64,000 nucleotides of DNA from HK1 sp965221725 (GCA_965221725.1 OZ244909.1:3968001-4032000), one strand, 5' to 3'; numbered from the stretch's first letter, positions 25,480-33,732 are shown. Translations and numbers: made by a program. The notes: generated from the sequence alone by a model not told the origin.

Positions 25480-26279
25480 GGCCTGTTGGTCCTCGGTCTG
25501 TTCAGTGCGCGGCAGGTACAACCGCCGCTTCGGCCGGCAGCGGTTCGCGCGGACCGGATCGCGGAACCGCCTCCCCGCCGCGTCGCGTATGGCCACCGGT
25601 TCGGGCCACTGCTTCGGCCTAATGGTTCGGGCGAAGGCCCGACCGGGCGTCTGATACCATCATCCTCCGCATCGGCCGTCGTGGCCCGGTATCGTGCGGC
25701 ATACCCGATCGATCCCTCGCGAGTGGCCAAAGGTGTCGGAACCCGCCGACGGCAGTGTAGTGAGAGCGCGGGGAAGCTGTCCATCCACTACTGTCAGAAT
25801 CGGATGCCACCTTGCGCTCCATGATGCTCCGAGTACGGCGGACACCCGACTGTGGTGCTCGATCCATGCTCTGGTCGTGGGCGAGATCCAGCCGGTGACA
25901 TCGAGAATATTCACTCCGTGCACCCCGGACCCGCCTCTGCCGCTCGGTATGCGCCCGGGGTTTTTTTCGGAACTCGGTCCGGATCGGCTTCCTTCTGCCG
26001 ATGCCCATGTCCCCTGGAAACTCCTCTGTCGAGAAATCACTCGACAGGTTTTCCTCGCGTCCGCTTCATTTTACGGAGGCATGAATTTCGACTCACCGAT
26101 ATCACTCTCGACAGACTCACGATTTCAGCTTTCGAGCTGACGTTTCGCGCTCCGTAGTCTGCCGATGCTTCGTGCCGCTCAGGGGTCGAGTGGCCATTGT
26201 CGCTACGAATCGACCGGACACCGTCCGGGACATGCTGTGTCAGCGAACGATCGGATCCGCCCGGCCATATGGAATCGCG
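25480..26279. other. 800-bp spacer between pepA and the defence remnants, no gene recognised
   Basis: Several short frames overlap here on both strands but none shows a domain, a ribosome-binding site or the codon bias of neighbours. The one structured element is a T-tailed hairpin at 25923-25967. A small palindrome around TCAGCT-TTCG-AGCTGA near 26128 has no T-run. From about 25,700 the base composition becomes less GC-rich, leading into the decayed region. Confidence 0.6.
25923..25967 (+). terminator. Orphan intrinsic-terminator-like hairpin
   Basis: CCCCGG (25923-25928) pairs with CCGGGG (25955-25960), with a large loop containing weaker internal pairing, and seven T residues follow. It would end a plus-strand transcript, yet no plus-strand gene is recognised in the preceding 440 bp. 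An unannotated small RNA upstream is possible. Confidence 0.45.
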
Positions 26280-28286
26280 TCAATCCAAAGCTTTCTCATG
26301 CCGTCGGAGGTACTCCACCAGCCTCTTGAATCGACCGTCTTGTTCAAGTTCCGGCTTCGCCGCGCGCATGGCGTTCAGGCAAGTAGGAAGATCTCTGGAC
26401 GGATATATCTCATCCTTGATCACCCGATGAAGAAATTCGAGGGTTGGTGCGGGAAATTGCTCGTGAATCTTCGATTCAAGGAGCCTGCGGATGATTGCCC
26501 CCGTGAGAGGTAGTGGTTGCAGCCAGTCGTTTACCTCGTCCAATGCTTCGGGAAATGCATCACGCGCTCCGACGCACAAGCGAGCGAAGCTGCTTGCAAC
26601 CGATACGGAGACGGCGTCGTGCGTCTTCGGCCAAACACTGCGCAGATAGGGAATTACCCGGTTTCTCCAGTAGGAAGCTCCTTGGGTTCCCGCGCCTTCA
26701 AGCGCCCGCGTCAACGTTTCAGCGGATTCATTCAACCCCTCCTGTGGCAGCGCAGCGACTGCTGTTGCCAGTTCGCGGCGCGTGAAGATGTCTTCCGGTT
26801 CCAGCGCAGCGAACGTCAGCAGCGAGGAATACCGGGTCGCGGATCGACCAAGCTCCGTGTAGTGATTTGCGGTATCCAGAAATGCAGGCTTGATCACTTC
26901 CATCAGCGGTCGATGGAACCGTGGCGACCAGAGGAATCCCTCCCATGCCGATCGTGCCTCCACTCGGGAAGGTCGCCAGTCGAAGAGAGGCAGCACGTTT
27001 CGCGTCGTCCAGCCGGAGTCCACCCGAAACAACGCGATGACCTGCGCCGCGAGCAGGACACGGCCATGACGGAATTTGCTGACCTGTGTGTCGCAGATTC
27101 CGGAAAACCGGGAGATCAGATCGGTCGGCAATCCCTGATCGTCTTCCAGTCGTCTCCTGAACCACCATTCAAGCAGAGCCTGGATTATTTGCCCGACCGG
27201 GTGGTTGATGGCGCTACCCACCGGGTCATCGGATTCGCCTTCCTCCTCGTAATCAAGCGCAAGCACTCGGTCGCAAAGCGAGAGGAAAGTGCCCTCCTCG
27301 CCTTTGAAGGTTCTGGAGACCTCTCGCAACCAGAAGCCGATGCCGTGGCTGAGCGCTTGCAGAGCCTCTTCCGGCGCCCCGTCCAACAAAGCCGCCATGG
27401 TATCCCATGAACGTCCAGCCAGTTCCCCCTCCGACCATGCCTGCAAGGCTTCTCGCCAACGCCGTCGTGGCCAGACCCCTTCCTGCAGCGCCAGTTTGGA
27501 CAGTGCGGTGGTCGTCGTTTCGAACTCCTCTCGACACCGCGCGGGCCAGTCGTCTTCGTACGGGGGATCGGTGTCCTCGTTCGCTTTCAACCACTCGGCA
27601 AGATCATGCGGATCACGTGGAGTCACGACATACTTCCGCCATTCGTTTCCGTCTCCCATCCAGATCGAAAATTCGTCGCGTTCATTCTCCGCGAGTTGCC
27701 AATCTGGATGCTCGACCGAAAGGGCTTCCATGCGTGCCGCGCCGTCCGGACTCAGTCTCGCCCCGGCCTCCACAGCCTTGGCAAGACGCAGCCAAATGCC
27801 GCCATCTTGAATCCTGGTCCAGGATGCGAGTTCGATGCCCGCCCTGTACATGTCTCTCGGCGGTCCAGTCAGTATCGCGTGTTCGAGGCGAGCCCGCTCG
27901 GCTTCATCGAGTCGAGGGGCAAGAGCAACGAGCAGACGCATGGCCTCGCGCAACGTCTCCAGTGACCATAGCCACCAGGAGTTGTCCGCAAGCAGCCAAT
28001 CGAGTGCTTGGCGATAAGGAATGACTTCGGGCTGAGCTGCGGCGAAGAATGCGAGACGACGGAATACGGGATAGGGAATCCGCCACCACGCCTCCGCAAC
28101 GAGCCGTGCCTTTTCAATGGAACGATTACGAGTCTCAAGCCAAGCATCGCGGACGAGGACGATCAATGCCGTCCAATCCCGAAAGTCCGTACCCGCCAGT
28201 TGCAGAAAAAATCTCGCGAAGCGCCTGTTCGGCCCGACATTCATTGAGTTTCCGGCCCCATGTGGCGTGTAGCTCAGGTTCGCCAT
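26280..28286 (-). CDS. DUF4020-like C-terminal part of a large SIR2-type defence protein (N-terminus lost)
   Basis: A long helical protein fragment of about 668 residues. Its last ~180 residues (YWRNRVIPYLRSVWP, FARLCVGARDAFPEALDEV, LPTCLNAMRAAKPELEQ, FKRLVEYLRRH) look to me like the DUF4020 domain, usually at the C-terminus of SIR2-domain proteins of over 1000 aa linked to phage defence. No SIR2 domain is present, and the frame upstream of about 28,290 is unlike protein and ends at a 58-bp repeat (28482). So it is probably a 5'-truncated remnant, although its own frame is intact. GC content is visibly lower than in flanking core genes, suggesting transfer. The family call is from memory. Confidence 0.5.
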   Translation of the reverse strand: MANLSYTPHGAGNSMNVGPNRRFARFFLQLAGTDFRDWTALIVLVRDAWLETRNRSIEKARLVAEAWWRIPYPVFRRLAFFAAAQPEVIPYRQALDWLLADNSWWLWSLETLREAMRLLVALAPRLDEAERARLEHAILTGPPRDMYRAGIELASWTRIQDGGIWLRLAKAVEAGARLSPDGAARMEALSVEHPDWQLAENERDEFSIWMGDGNEWRKYVVTPRDPHDLAEWLKANEDTDPPYEDDWPARCREEFETTTTALSKLALQEGVWPRRRWREALQAWSEGELAGRSWDTMAALLDGAPEEALQALSHGIGFWLREVSRTFKGEEGTFLSLCDRVLALDYEEEGESDDPVGSAINHPVGQIIQALLEWWFRRRLEDDQGLPTDLISRFSGICDTQVSKFRHGRVLLAAQVIALFRVDSGWTTRNVLPLFDWRPSRVEARSAWEGFLWSPRFHRPLMEVIKPAFLDTANHYTELGRSATRYSSLLTFAALEPEDIFTRRELATAVAALPQEGLNESAETLTRALEGAGTQGASYWRNRVIPYLRSVWPKTHDAVSVSVASSFARLCVGARDAFPEALDEVNDWLQPLPLTGAIIRRLLESKIHEQFPAPTLEFLHRVIKDEIYPSRDLPTCLNAMRAAKPELEQDGRFKRLVEYLRRHEKALD

Positions 28287-28481
28287 CTGTGAAGCTAAAC
28301 TCGAATGTTGCATAAATCGTTTGTGGAAGGGCTCGCTTGCTTCGTGAATGCAGGGATCTTCGAACCGATCGGCATGTGTGGGTCTTCCTCCCGATCGGTG
28401 AAGATGACGCACACGTCGCATGGGCGCTTTTCGCTTCGCGACACGGATCGAGAAAGACCCTGTATTCGCAGTACGAGCCAA

Positions 28482-28539
28482 TCAGGCGGGATGCGCGACA
28501 TACGCAAGTCCCGAAGCGATGTAATGCAACTGGCGGGTA
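28482..28539 (+). repeat. 58-bp repeat, copy 1 (inverted relative to copy 2)
   Basis: Begins TCAGGCGGGATGCGCGACAT and ends ATGCAACTGGCGGGTA. It matches copy 2 (29175-29232, opposite orientation) at all but two positions, then homology stops abruptly at both ends. It sits exactly where the PIN-domain reading frame breaks off and next to the point where the DUF4020 frame opens. Confidence 0.9.
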
Positions 28540-28836
28540 AACCGCAGGCCCCAATGGCCCGAAATTGAGAAACAGGGCCTCGATTTCCTCGGTGATGGTG
28601 ATGACCTCGCGGGCGTCGGCCGAAAGATTCCCGAGCACCTCGCGGACGGCTTGCGGCGCGGCTTGCAGTTCCTCCAGCGTCAGTCTCGACACCACAAGCG
28701 TCACTTCGCCGCTTGCGCAGCGCTCGATCAGGCGGCGGGACGGGCCGCTGAACTCCTCGTCCAGACAACCCCCGATCACCGAGGTGTCGGCGTAGACGCG
28801 GAGCCTGCCGTAGACGGCCCGGGGCTCGCGCACCAT
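28540..28836 (-). pseudogene. Truncated PIN-domain toxin-like gene
   Basis: The frame from ATG at 28836 reads YADTSVIGGCLDEEFSGPS, with the first PIN aspartate in ADTS, then helices ending LTLEELQAAPQAVREVLGN and ITITEEIEALFLNFGP. About 85-95 residues of a domain that is normally about 150 are present. It stops being PIN-like exactly at the 58-bp repeat, so the later acidic residues are lost and it should be inactive. No antitoxin gene remains intact upstream; instead an operator-like palindrome is present. Confidence 0.65.
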
Positions 28837-28871
28837 TCGGTACACTTTGTCGTCATGAGGCCGCGCTCCAA

Positions 28872-28912
28872 TTGTGCGATAACTGATTGATCGCACAACG
28901 TTTATCGCACAA
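28872..28912. promoter_or_regulatory. Operator-like triple TTGTGCGAT motif upstream of the PIN remnant
   Basis: TTGTGCGAT (28872-28880) and its inverse ATCGCACAA (28890-28898) form a perfect 9-bp inverted repeat with a 9-bp spacer, and a second ATCGCACAA follows at 28904-28912. The position 36 bp ahead of the PIN start suits an autoregulatory operator of a toxin-antitoxin type cassette. The regulator is unknown. Confidence 0.6.
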
Positions 28913-28951
28913 GGCGCGGCCTCTCTCATCCCCCTTGGTGAGAAATGCGGG

Positions 28952-29292
28952 CTAGAACAGGTTGAGCGGCAGGGCGACGATCGCCTCCAGCCAGTCGTTC
29001 TCGATGATCCAGCGCCGGATGTTGCTCTCGCCCTGGCCGGCGTCGCCGGTGAAGAGGGAGCTTCCGTTGTGAACCTCCGCGATGCGGCTTCCGAGAGGCG
29101 TGTGCCGCTTCATCTTCGAAAGCTTGTTGGCGAGGAACAGCATCTGCCCGTCGCTCGACCGGGTGACCAGCGAGTACCCGCCAGTTGCATTACATCGCTT
29201 CGGGACTTGCATATGTCGTGCATCCCGCCTGAATCGTCGGCGATCCCCCAGATGTAGCTCGTGATCCATCCGATGTGCCTGTTTGTCGTCAT
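28952..29292 (-). pseudogene. Type I restriction methylase (hsdM) remnant with internal deletion
   Basis: The ATG at 29292 opens an HsdM-type N-terminus (MTTNRHIGWITSYIWGIADD). After 20 codons the 58-bp repeat intrudes (29175-29232). Beyond it, in another frame, the sequence is again clearly HsdM, from the C-terminal half of the methylase domain: LSKMKRHTPLGSRIAEVHNG, SSLFTGDAGQGESNIRRWII, ENDWLEAIVALP. It then stops. Roughly 250-300 internal codons, including the SAM-binding and NPPF motifs, are missing, as is everything C-terminal. No hsdS or hsdR is nearby, so the system is dead. Confidence 0.75.
29175..29232 (-). repeat. 58-bp repeat, copy 2
   Basis: On the plus strand it begins TACCCGCCAGTTGCATTACA and ends CATCCCGCCTGA. 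It replaces the central part of hsdM. Copy 1 at 28482-28539 is the same sequence in opposite orientation with two substitutions. The 635 bp between the copies hold the hsdM 3' fragment and the PIN fragment. Confidence 0.9.
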
Positions 29293-29422
29293 TCGGGCGT
29301 CCGGCTTCGTGTCCCCGGATTTCGGAGCACATGAGCCACCTTTGCATACAGTCGCCCCCCAGTCACGGATGTGATGCGGTGGGACCCGAGGGTTTGAGTG
29401 GGTGTGCTGTCCGTCGAAGACA

Positions 29423-29446
29423 GGCCGGCGGCAGACGCCGCCGGCC
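29423..29446 (-). terminator. Strong GC hairpin after the polyamine-type binding-protein gene
   Basis: GGCCGGCGGC-AGAC-GCCGCCGGCC forms a perfect 10-bp stem with a 4-nt loop, 31 bp beyond the stop of the downstream-reading gene (29478). There is no T-run, so it is either a factor-assisted terminator or an mRNA-stabilising end. Confidence 0.5.
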
Positions 29447-29477
29447 GCTTGCATTGCGGGCACTGCCCGGCGCCCGG

Positions 29478-30782
29478 CTACGCCGCGATGAACTCGTTCC
29501 ACTTCCGGACCATGTACCGGTTCTCGTCCATCACCGAGTTCCAGCACTCGACCGCGCCCATCCGGTCGTGGAACGAGCCGCCGTCGCGCACCGCGCCGGC
29601 CGATTCCATCATCTGGCCGAACGGGTTGATGATGTCACCCTGCGCGGGCTTGCCCTCGAACCAGTAGCCCCACTCGTCCTCGGACATGTGCGCTCTGGAG
29701 GTCTCCGGTGCGGCGGAGTAGTAGCCCTGGCGCATGAGTAGCCCGCCGACCCATCCGGAGAGATACCAGTTGATGTACTCGTAGGCGGCATCCAGCTCCA
29801 GCCCCGAGAGATTCGCGGAGATGCCGAGCCCGCCGCCCCAGGAGCGGTACCCTTCCTTGAGCGGTTGGTAGACGCAGGGGATCCCCATGGAACGAACCTT
29901 GGTGATGGCCGGCGACCACATCGACTGGATGACCACCTCGCCGGATGCCATCAGGTTCACCGACTCGTCGAACGTCTTCCAGAAGGCCCGGAACTGCCCC
30001 GCCTTCTTGGCCTCGGTGAAGATCGCCATCGTCCGGTCGATCTCCTCCCGGGTCATGTTGCCCTTGTCGCCGTACCGGACTTCGCCCATCGCCTCGCACA
30101 CCATCGCTGCGTCCATGATGCCGATGGAGGAGATGTTCAGGATGGACGCCTTGCCCCGGAACTCGGGGTTGAGCAGCTCCGTCCAGCTCTCGATGGGGCG
30201 GTTGATGAGGTCGGGGCGGATCCCCAGGGTGTCGGCGTTGTAGATGGTTGGCACCATCGTGTACCAGTTCGTCATGCCCGAGGCGAACTGCTTGTCGCCC
30301 GGCTTCTCGACGAAGCTCACCGTATGCGGCGCGGTGCCCTGCGCGATCTTCGAGGTCGGCGTCAGCCGGCCGTCCTTGAAGATCCCGACGATCTTGTCGA
30401 AGTACTGGAGCCGCGAGATGTTCATGGGCTGCATGTTGCCCGCGCCCCAGACCTTCTTCAGCGTGAAGTACTCGATGTCGGCGATGTCGAAGCTCTTCGG
30501 CTGGGTGACCACGCGCTGCGCGGTGGAGTCGGTGTCGAGCGCGGTCATCTGCAGGGTGATGCCGAGATCCTCCTTCGCCTTCTCGGCGATGGCGTTGATG
30601 TTCGACACCCCGGTTCCGAACTGGCGCAGGGTGACATCCTTGATGTTCTGCGCCCACACCATGGGGAAGCCGGTGATCGCGCCGCTCGCCACCGCGGCGC
30701 CGGAAAGCGCCGCACCACGCTTGAGCATGGTGCGGCGGGTGAGGGTTCCGGCTTTGCTGCTCCTGCGTTTCCTGCTGGCCAT
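29478..30782 (-). CDS. ABC transporter substrate-binding protein, spermidine/putrescine (PotD-like) family, Tat-exported
   Basis: Periplasmic solute receptor. The 434-aa product has a long N-terminus with a Tat motif (TRRTMLKRGAALSGAA), then a mature domain of the PotD/PotF fold: IYNADTLGIRPDLI, WTELLNPEFRGKAS, MAIFTEAKKAGQFRAFW, VIQSMWSPAITKVRSMG and KEGYRSWGGGLGIS. Candidate ligands are polyamines or related organic cations, but homologues are diverse. It follows, 470 bp downstream, the cognate-looking ATPase gene. Both permease genes are missing from the locus. Confidence 0.85.
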   Translation of the reverse strand: MASRKRRSSKAGTLTRRTMLKRGAALSGAAVASGAITGFPMVWAQNIKDVTLRQFGTGVSNINAIAEKAKEDLGITLQMTALDTDSTAQRVVTQPKSFDIADIEYFTLKKVWGAGNMQPMNISRLQYFDKIVGIFKDGRLTPTSKIAQGTAPHTVSFVEKPGDKQFASGMTNWYTMVPTIYNADTLGIRPDLINRPIESWTELLNPEFRGKASILNISSIGIMDAAMVCEAMGEVRYGDKGNMTREEIDRTMAIFTEAKKAGQFRAFWKTFDESVNLMASGEVVIQSMWSPAITKVRSMGIPCVYQPLKEGYRSWGGGLGISANLSGLELDAAYEYINWYLSGWVGGLLMRQGYYSAAPETSRAHMSEDEWGYWFEGKPAQGDIINPFGQMMESAGAVRDGGSFHDRMGAVECWNSVMDENRYMVRKWNEFIAA

Positions 30783-31252
30783 CGTCGTTCTCCCGTTTTA
30801 AGCGTTGCGCCCCGTCGGGGGCTTCCTGGTTTGCGCTCGACGCCGATCGTGTGGGTCGCCTCGCATCGAGGCAGTCCCGAAAGGCGGGGGGACGTTGCCC
30901 CCCGATCCCTGATCCGCACCGTCATGCACGGCCGGCACGGACGACGCACCGCGGAGGGAGGTATTCAGCTCCCGGCGCCCGACTCGACCTGCGTGCGTGC
31001 CGCCTTCGCGCGGAGTGTCGGCATCCCAAATCTTCGAGCAACTTCCGTGCCACTCCGGTGGAGACGAACGGCGCCCGATGTGCGGTTTCCGCTGAACGGG
31101 CATGTATTCCAGTTGCAGGGGGCAGGGGCCGTGGAGACGAACGGCGACCGATTCGCGGTTTCCGCCCGCACCGGACATGGCCCGGACGAGGCCGAGGAGA
31201 CTGAGCCCTGGCAGGTGGCCGCCCGCCCCCGTTTGTGCCCGTGAGACTCGGT
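30783..31252. other. 470-bp spacer between ABC ATPase and binding-protein genes, with a 35-bp direct repeat
   Basis: No gene is recognised. Two copies of a 35-bp sequence starting GTGGAGACGAACGGCG lie at 31058-31092 and 31131-31165 (32 of 35 positions equal, period 73 bp). Each ends GCGGTTTCCGC. The space would normally hold permease genes in a pot-type operon, so it may be a deletion site. Confidence 0.6.
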
Positions 31253-32584
31253 TCAATCCCCCAGCAGATGCACCGCATCGGCGCGCCATGACGCGACGAC
31301 GTTCGCTCCGACCTCGACCGGGGCGGCGTAGAAGTCCTTCTCGCCCAGGGTCACCGTGAATTCCCCGGCGTCGGCGATCTCGATCTCGACCTGCACGATC
31401 GAACCGTGATACTCGACCCCCCGCACCTGGCCGGAAAACGCATTTTCCGGCGGGCTGGATATCGCGTTTTCCACGTTCTCCGGCGTGCCGGATCTGGCGT
31501 TGTCTGCATTTTCCGGCGAGCCGGACATGGTGTTTCCCACGTCTTCCGGCCGGCCGGACAACTCGCCTCCCGGCAAGCCGGAAGCCGCATCTCCCGACGG
31601 GAAATCGCCGCGACTTTGCCGAATCCGCACGAGGTCGGAGCGGATGGCGACGCTCGCGGTGCCGCGTCCCGGGGGGTTGGCGCCGCCCGCGCCGGCCACG
31701 ACGCCGCCGGACGCCACCCGCAGCCGGAAACCGTCTGCGGCCACCGGCTCCAGCGTTCCGGTCAGCACGTTGTGGCCGCCGATGAACCGCGCCACGAAGC
31801 TCGTGGCCGGTGCGTTGTAGATCGTGCGCGGCGGGCCGACCTGCTCGATGCGCCCGTGGTCCATGACCACCACGGAATCTGCGACCGACATCGCCTCCTG
31901 CTGCGAGTGGGTGACGTGGACGAAGGTGATGCCGAGGTCGCGCTGCAATCGCCCGAGCTCTCCGCGCATGCGCACGCGCAGGAAGGGGTCCAGCGCGGAG
32001 AGCGGTTCGTCGAGCAGAAGCACCGAGGGGTTGGTGACCAGCGCGCGGGCGAGCGCGACCCGCTGCTGCTGCCCGCCCGAGAGCTGCGAGGGCATGCGCC
32101 GCCGGTAGTCGCCCATGTGCACCAGCTCGAGCTTTTCCAGCGCGATTGCGTAGCGCTCCGCCTTCGGGATGCCCCGCATCCGCAGGCTGAACGCAACGTT
32201 GTCGAGACAGTCGAGATGCGGGAACAGCGCGTAGTTCTGGAACATCATGGCGGTCGGGCGCCGGGCGGGGGTGAGTGCGCCGACATCCTGCCCGTCGATG
32301 AGGATCCGGCCCGCGCTGATCTCCTCGTGACCGGCGATCATCCGCAGCGTCGAGGTCTTGCCGCATCCGGAGGGCCCGAGCAGGCAGCAGTAGCTGCCGG
32401 CGGCCACCACGAGATCCACGCGGTCAACGGCGGTGACTCCGCCGTAGGACTTCACCACACCGTGCAGTTCGATCCGCCCTTTCGGCATGGGGGCGGTCGA
32501 TGCCACGGCGCCCGCTTCCCGCATCGCGGAACCGCCGGCGGCCGGAGTTGCGATGCTGTCTGCCGCATGCGCCATGTCCCGCAT
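31253..32584 (-). CDS. ABC transporter ATP-binding protein, polyamine (PotA-like) type
   Basis: Energises an importer. The product (443 aa from ATG at 32584; GTG at 32611 also possible) has Walker A GPSGCGKTS, Q-loop FQNYALFPH, signature LSGGQQQRVALARAL, Walker B VLLLDEPLSALDP and switch His in VHVTHSQQEAM. The C-terminal TOBE region is interrupted by about 45 residues made of four imperfect SG-x-PEN units. The N-terminal ~40 residues are an atypical Ala-rich extension. With a PotD-like receptor downstream but no permeases, it must pair with subunits coded elsewhere or be a relic. Confidence 0.88.
   Translation of the reverse strand: MRDMAHAADSIATPAAGGSAMREAGAVASTAPMPKGRIELHGVVKSYGGVTAVDRVDLVVAAGSYCCLLGPSGCGKTSTLRMIAGHEEISAGRILIDGQDVGALTPARRPTAMMFQNYALFPHLDCLDNVAFSLRMRGIPKAERYAIALEKLELVHMGDYRRRMPSQLSGGQQQRVALARALVTNPSVLLLDEPLSALDPFLRVRMRGELGRLQRDLGITFVHVTHSQQEAMSVADSVVVMDHGRIEQVGPPRTIYNAPATSFVARFIGGHNVLTGTLEPVAADGFRLRVASGGVVAGAGGANPPGRGTASVAIRSDLVRIRQSRGDFPSGDAASGLPGGELSGRPEDVGNTMSGSPENADNARSGTPENVENAISSPPENAFSGQVRGVEYHGSIVQVEIEIADAGEFTVTLGEKDFYAAPVEVGANVVASWRADAVHLLGD
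31433..31562. repeat. 33-bp-type in-frame repeat inside the ABC ATPase gene
   Basis: About four imperfect units (minus strand) each encode a block like SGSPENADNAR, SGTPENVENAI or SSPPENAF. On the plus strand they are recognisable by the recurring TTTTCCGGCG and TTCTCCGGCG cores. The array interrupts the TOBE domain and is absent from usual family members. Confidence 0.75.
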
Positions 32585-32635
32585 GTTGCCACGGAGGGCC
32601 GGGGGCTGCACGGCCCGGCGACAGGACCGGCGGCA

Positions 32636-32718
32636 GTGCCTCGCTTTGAAATTCTGTCCGGTGTTTCCGGGCGGTGTGAGCGAGCTTTCCCGAGAGTTCA
32701 GGGGTCAAGGTGAGACAC
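32636..32718 (+). repeat. 83-bp dispersed repeat, copy A
   Basis: Begins GTGCCTCGCTTTGAAATTCT and ends GTGAGACAC; the ends are 9-bp near-inverted repeats (GTGyCTCrC against GTGAGACAC). The inner part includes GTGTGAGCGAGCTTTCCCGA. It lies in the divergent spacer between the ABC ATPase and MscS-like genes. Copies B (36046) and C (37416) have exactly the same length. Confidence 0.9.
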
Positions 32719-32871
32719 CGGTCCGTCGGGCCGCTCGACTTCACGGCGGCGCTGTTCGATGATGCGACCGCCGTCGCGACCGCCGTCGCGACCGCCGGCG
32801 TTGGCGTGGCCGCCTTCCGCCGCACTGCACCGGCCGGTCATCGCACCTCGAGACCTCTCCCGGGACCGCTC

Positions 32872-33732
32872 ATGGAACAGACTGCGAACGGTTCGAACCG
32901 GCTGGCGACCTACGACCTCTGGATCGCGGCTCTCGACAACACCTACCGGGAACTGGTGGAGACGGCTGCCGCTTTCGTGCCCGATCTGGTCGGCGCCGCC
33001 CTGCTCTTCGTCCTGGGGTGGCTGCTCGCCATCGCGCTACGCGCATTCATCCTCCGGCTGGGCGCCGGGATCGACCGCATGTTCTACGTGGTGCGCGACC
33101 GGCTCGGCCTGACGCAGGTCGAGCTTCGCTGGCCGATTTCGCGCGTGCTCGCCCACACCGTCTACTGGCTGGTGATCGTGTTCTTTCTCGCCGCGGTGTC
33201 CGAGGTGCTCGCCCTGCCGGGGCTCGCCGACATCTTCGATCGGATCCTGCTCTACCTGCCGCTGCTGGCGGTGTGGGCGGTGGTCCTGCTCGCGGTGTAC
33301 CTCGCGAGCGGCGTGGCCGCCGGCGCGGTCACCCGGGCCGCCCGGGCGTCGGGGCTGGCCAGCGCCGCCCTGCTCGGGCGCGTGACCCGGGTGTTCATCC
33401 TCACCTTCGCGGTGATCATCACCGCCGGCCAGCTCGGCGTGGACGTCACCCTGCTCGTCAACGTGGTCACCATCGCGACCGCGGTGCTGCTGGGCGGCGG
33501 GGCGGTCGCATTCGGCATCGGGGCGGGAGGCATCGCCGGCAACATCATCGCCGCGCACTACGTGCGGCGGAGCTACCACGTGGGACAGCGGGTGGCGGTG
33601 GGATCGTTCGCGGGCGAAATCCTGGAAATCACCCGCACCGCGATCATCCTCGACACCGAAGCGGGGCGGACCATGGTGCCGGCCCGCCTGTTCAACGAGA
33701 ACGTGTCGGTGCTGGTGGACGGGAAGGGCTGA
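32872..33732 (+). CDS. MscS-family mechanosensitive ion channel
   Basis: Small-conductance mechanosensitive channel family membrane protein. From ATG at 32872 the product is 286 aa with transmembrane segments at about residues 37-58, 93-115 and 124-146 and a pore-lining segment. The MscS signature follows as LLGGGAVAFGIGAGGIAGNIIA, then VGQRVAVGSFAGEILEIT and TMVPARLFNENV. The upstream open frame crosses the 83-bp repeat and is unlikely to be translated. A GTG-started MgtE-like gene follows one base after the stop, so the pair are probably co-translated. Confidence 0.88.
   Translation: MEQTANGSNRLATYDLWIAALDNTYRELVETAAAFVPDLVGAALLFVLGWLLAIALRAFILRLGAGIDRMFYVVRDRLGLTQVELRWPISRVLAHTVYWLVIVFFLAAVSEVLALPGLADIFDRILLYLPLLAVWAVVLLAVYLASGVAAGAVTRAARASGLASAALLGRVTRVFILTFAVIITAGQLGVDVTLLVNVVTIATAVLLGGGAVAFGIGAGGIAGNIIAAHYVRRSYHVGQRVAVGSFAGEILEITRTAIILDTEAGRTMVPARLFNENVSVLVDGKG

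Noticed and set aside
25619..26157. Short reading frames in the pepA upstream spacer (about 100-150 codons on both strands)
   Set aside because: No domain, no ribosome-binding site, mutually overlapping, and unlike neighbouring codon use.
28482..29232. Integron attC sites for the 58-bp repeats
   Set aside because: No GTTRRRY/RYYYAAC core sites or attC-type folding were found, and no integrase is nearby.
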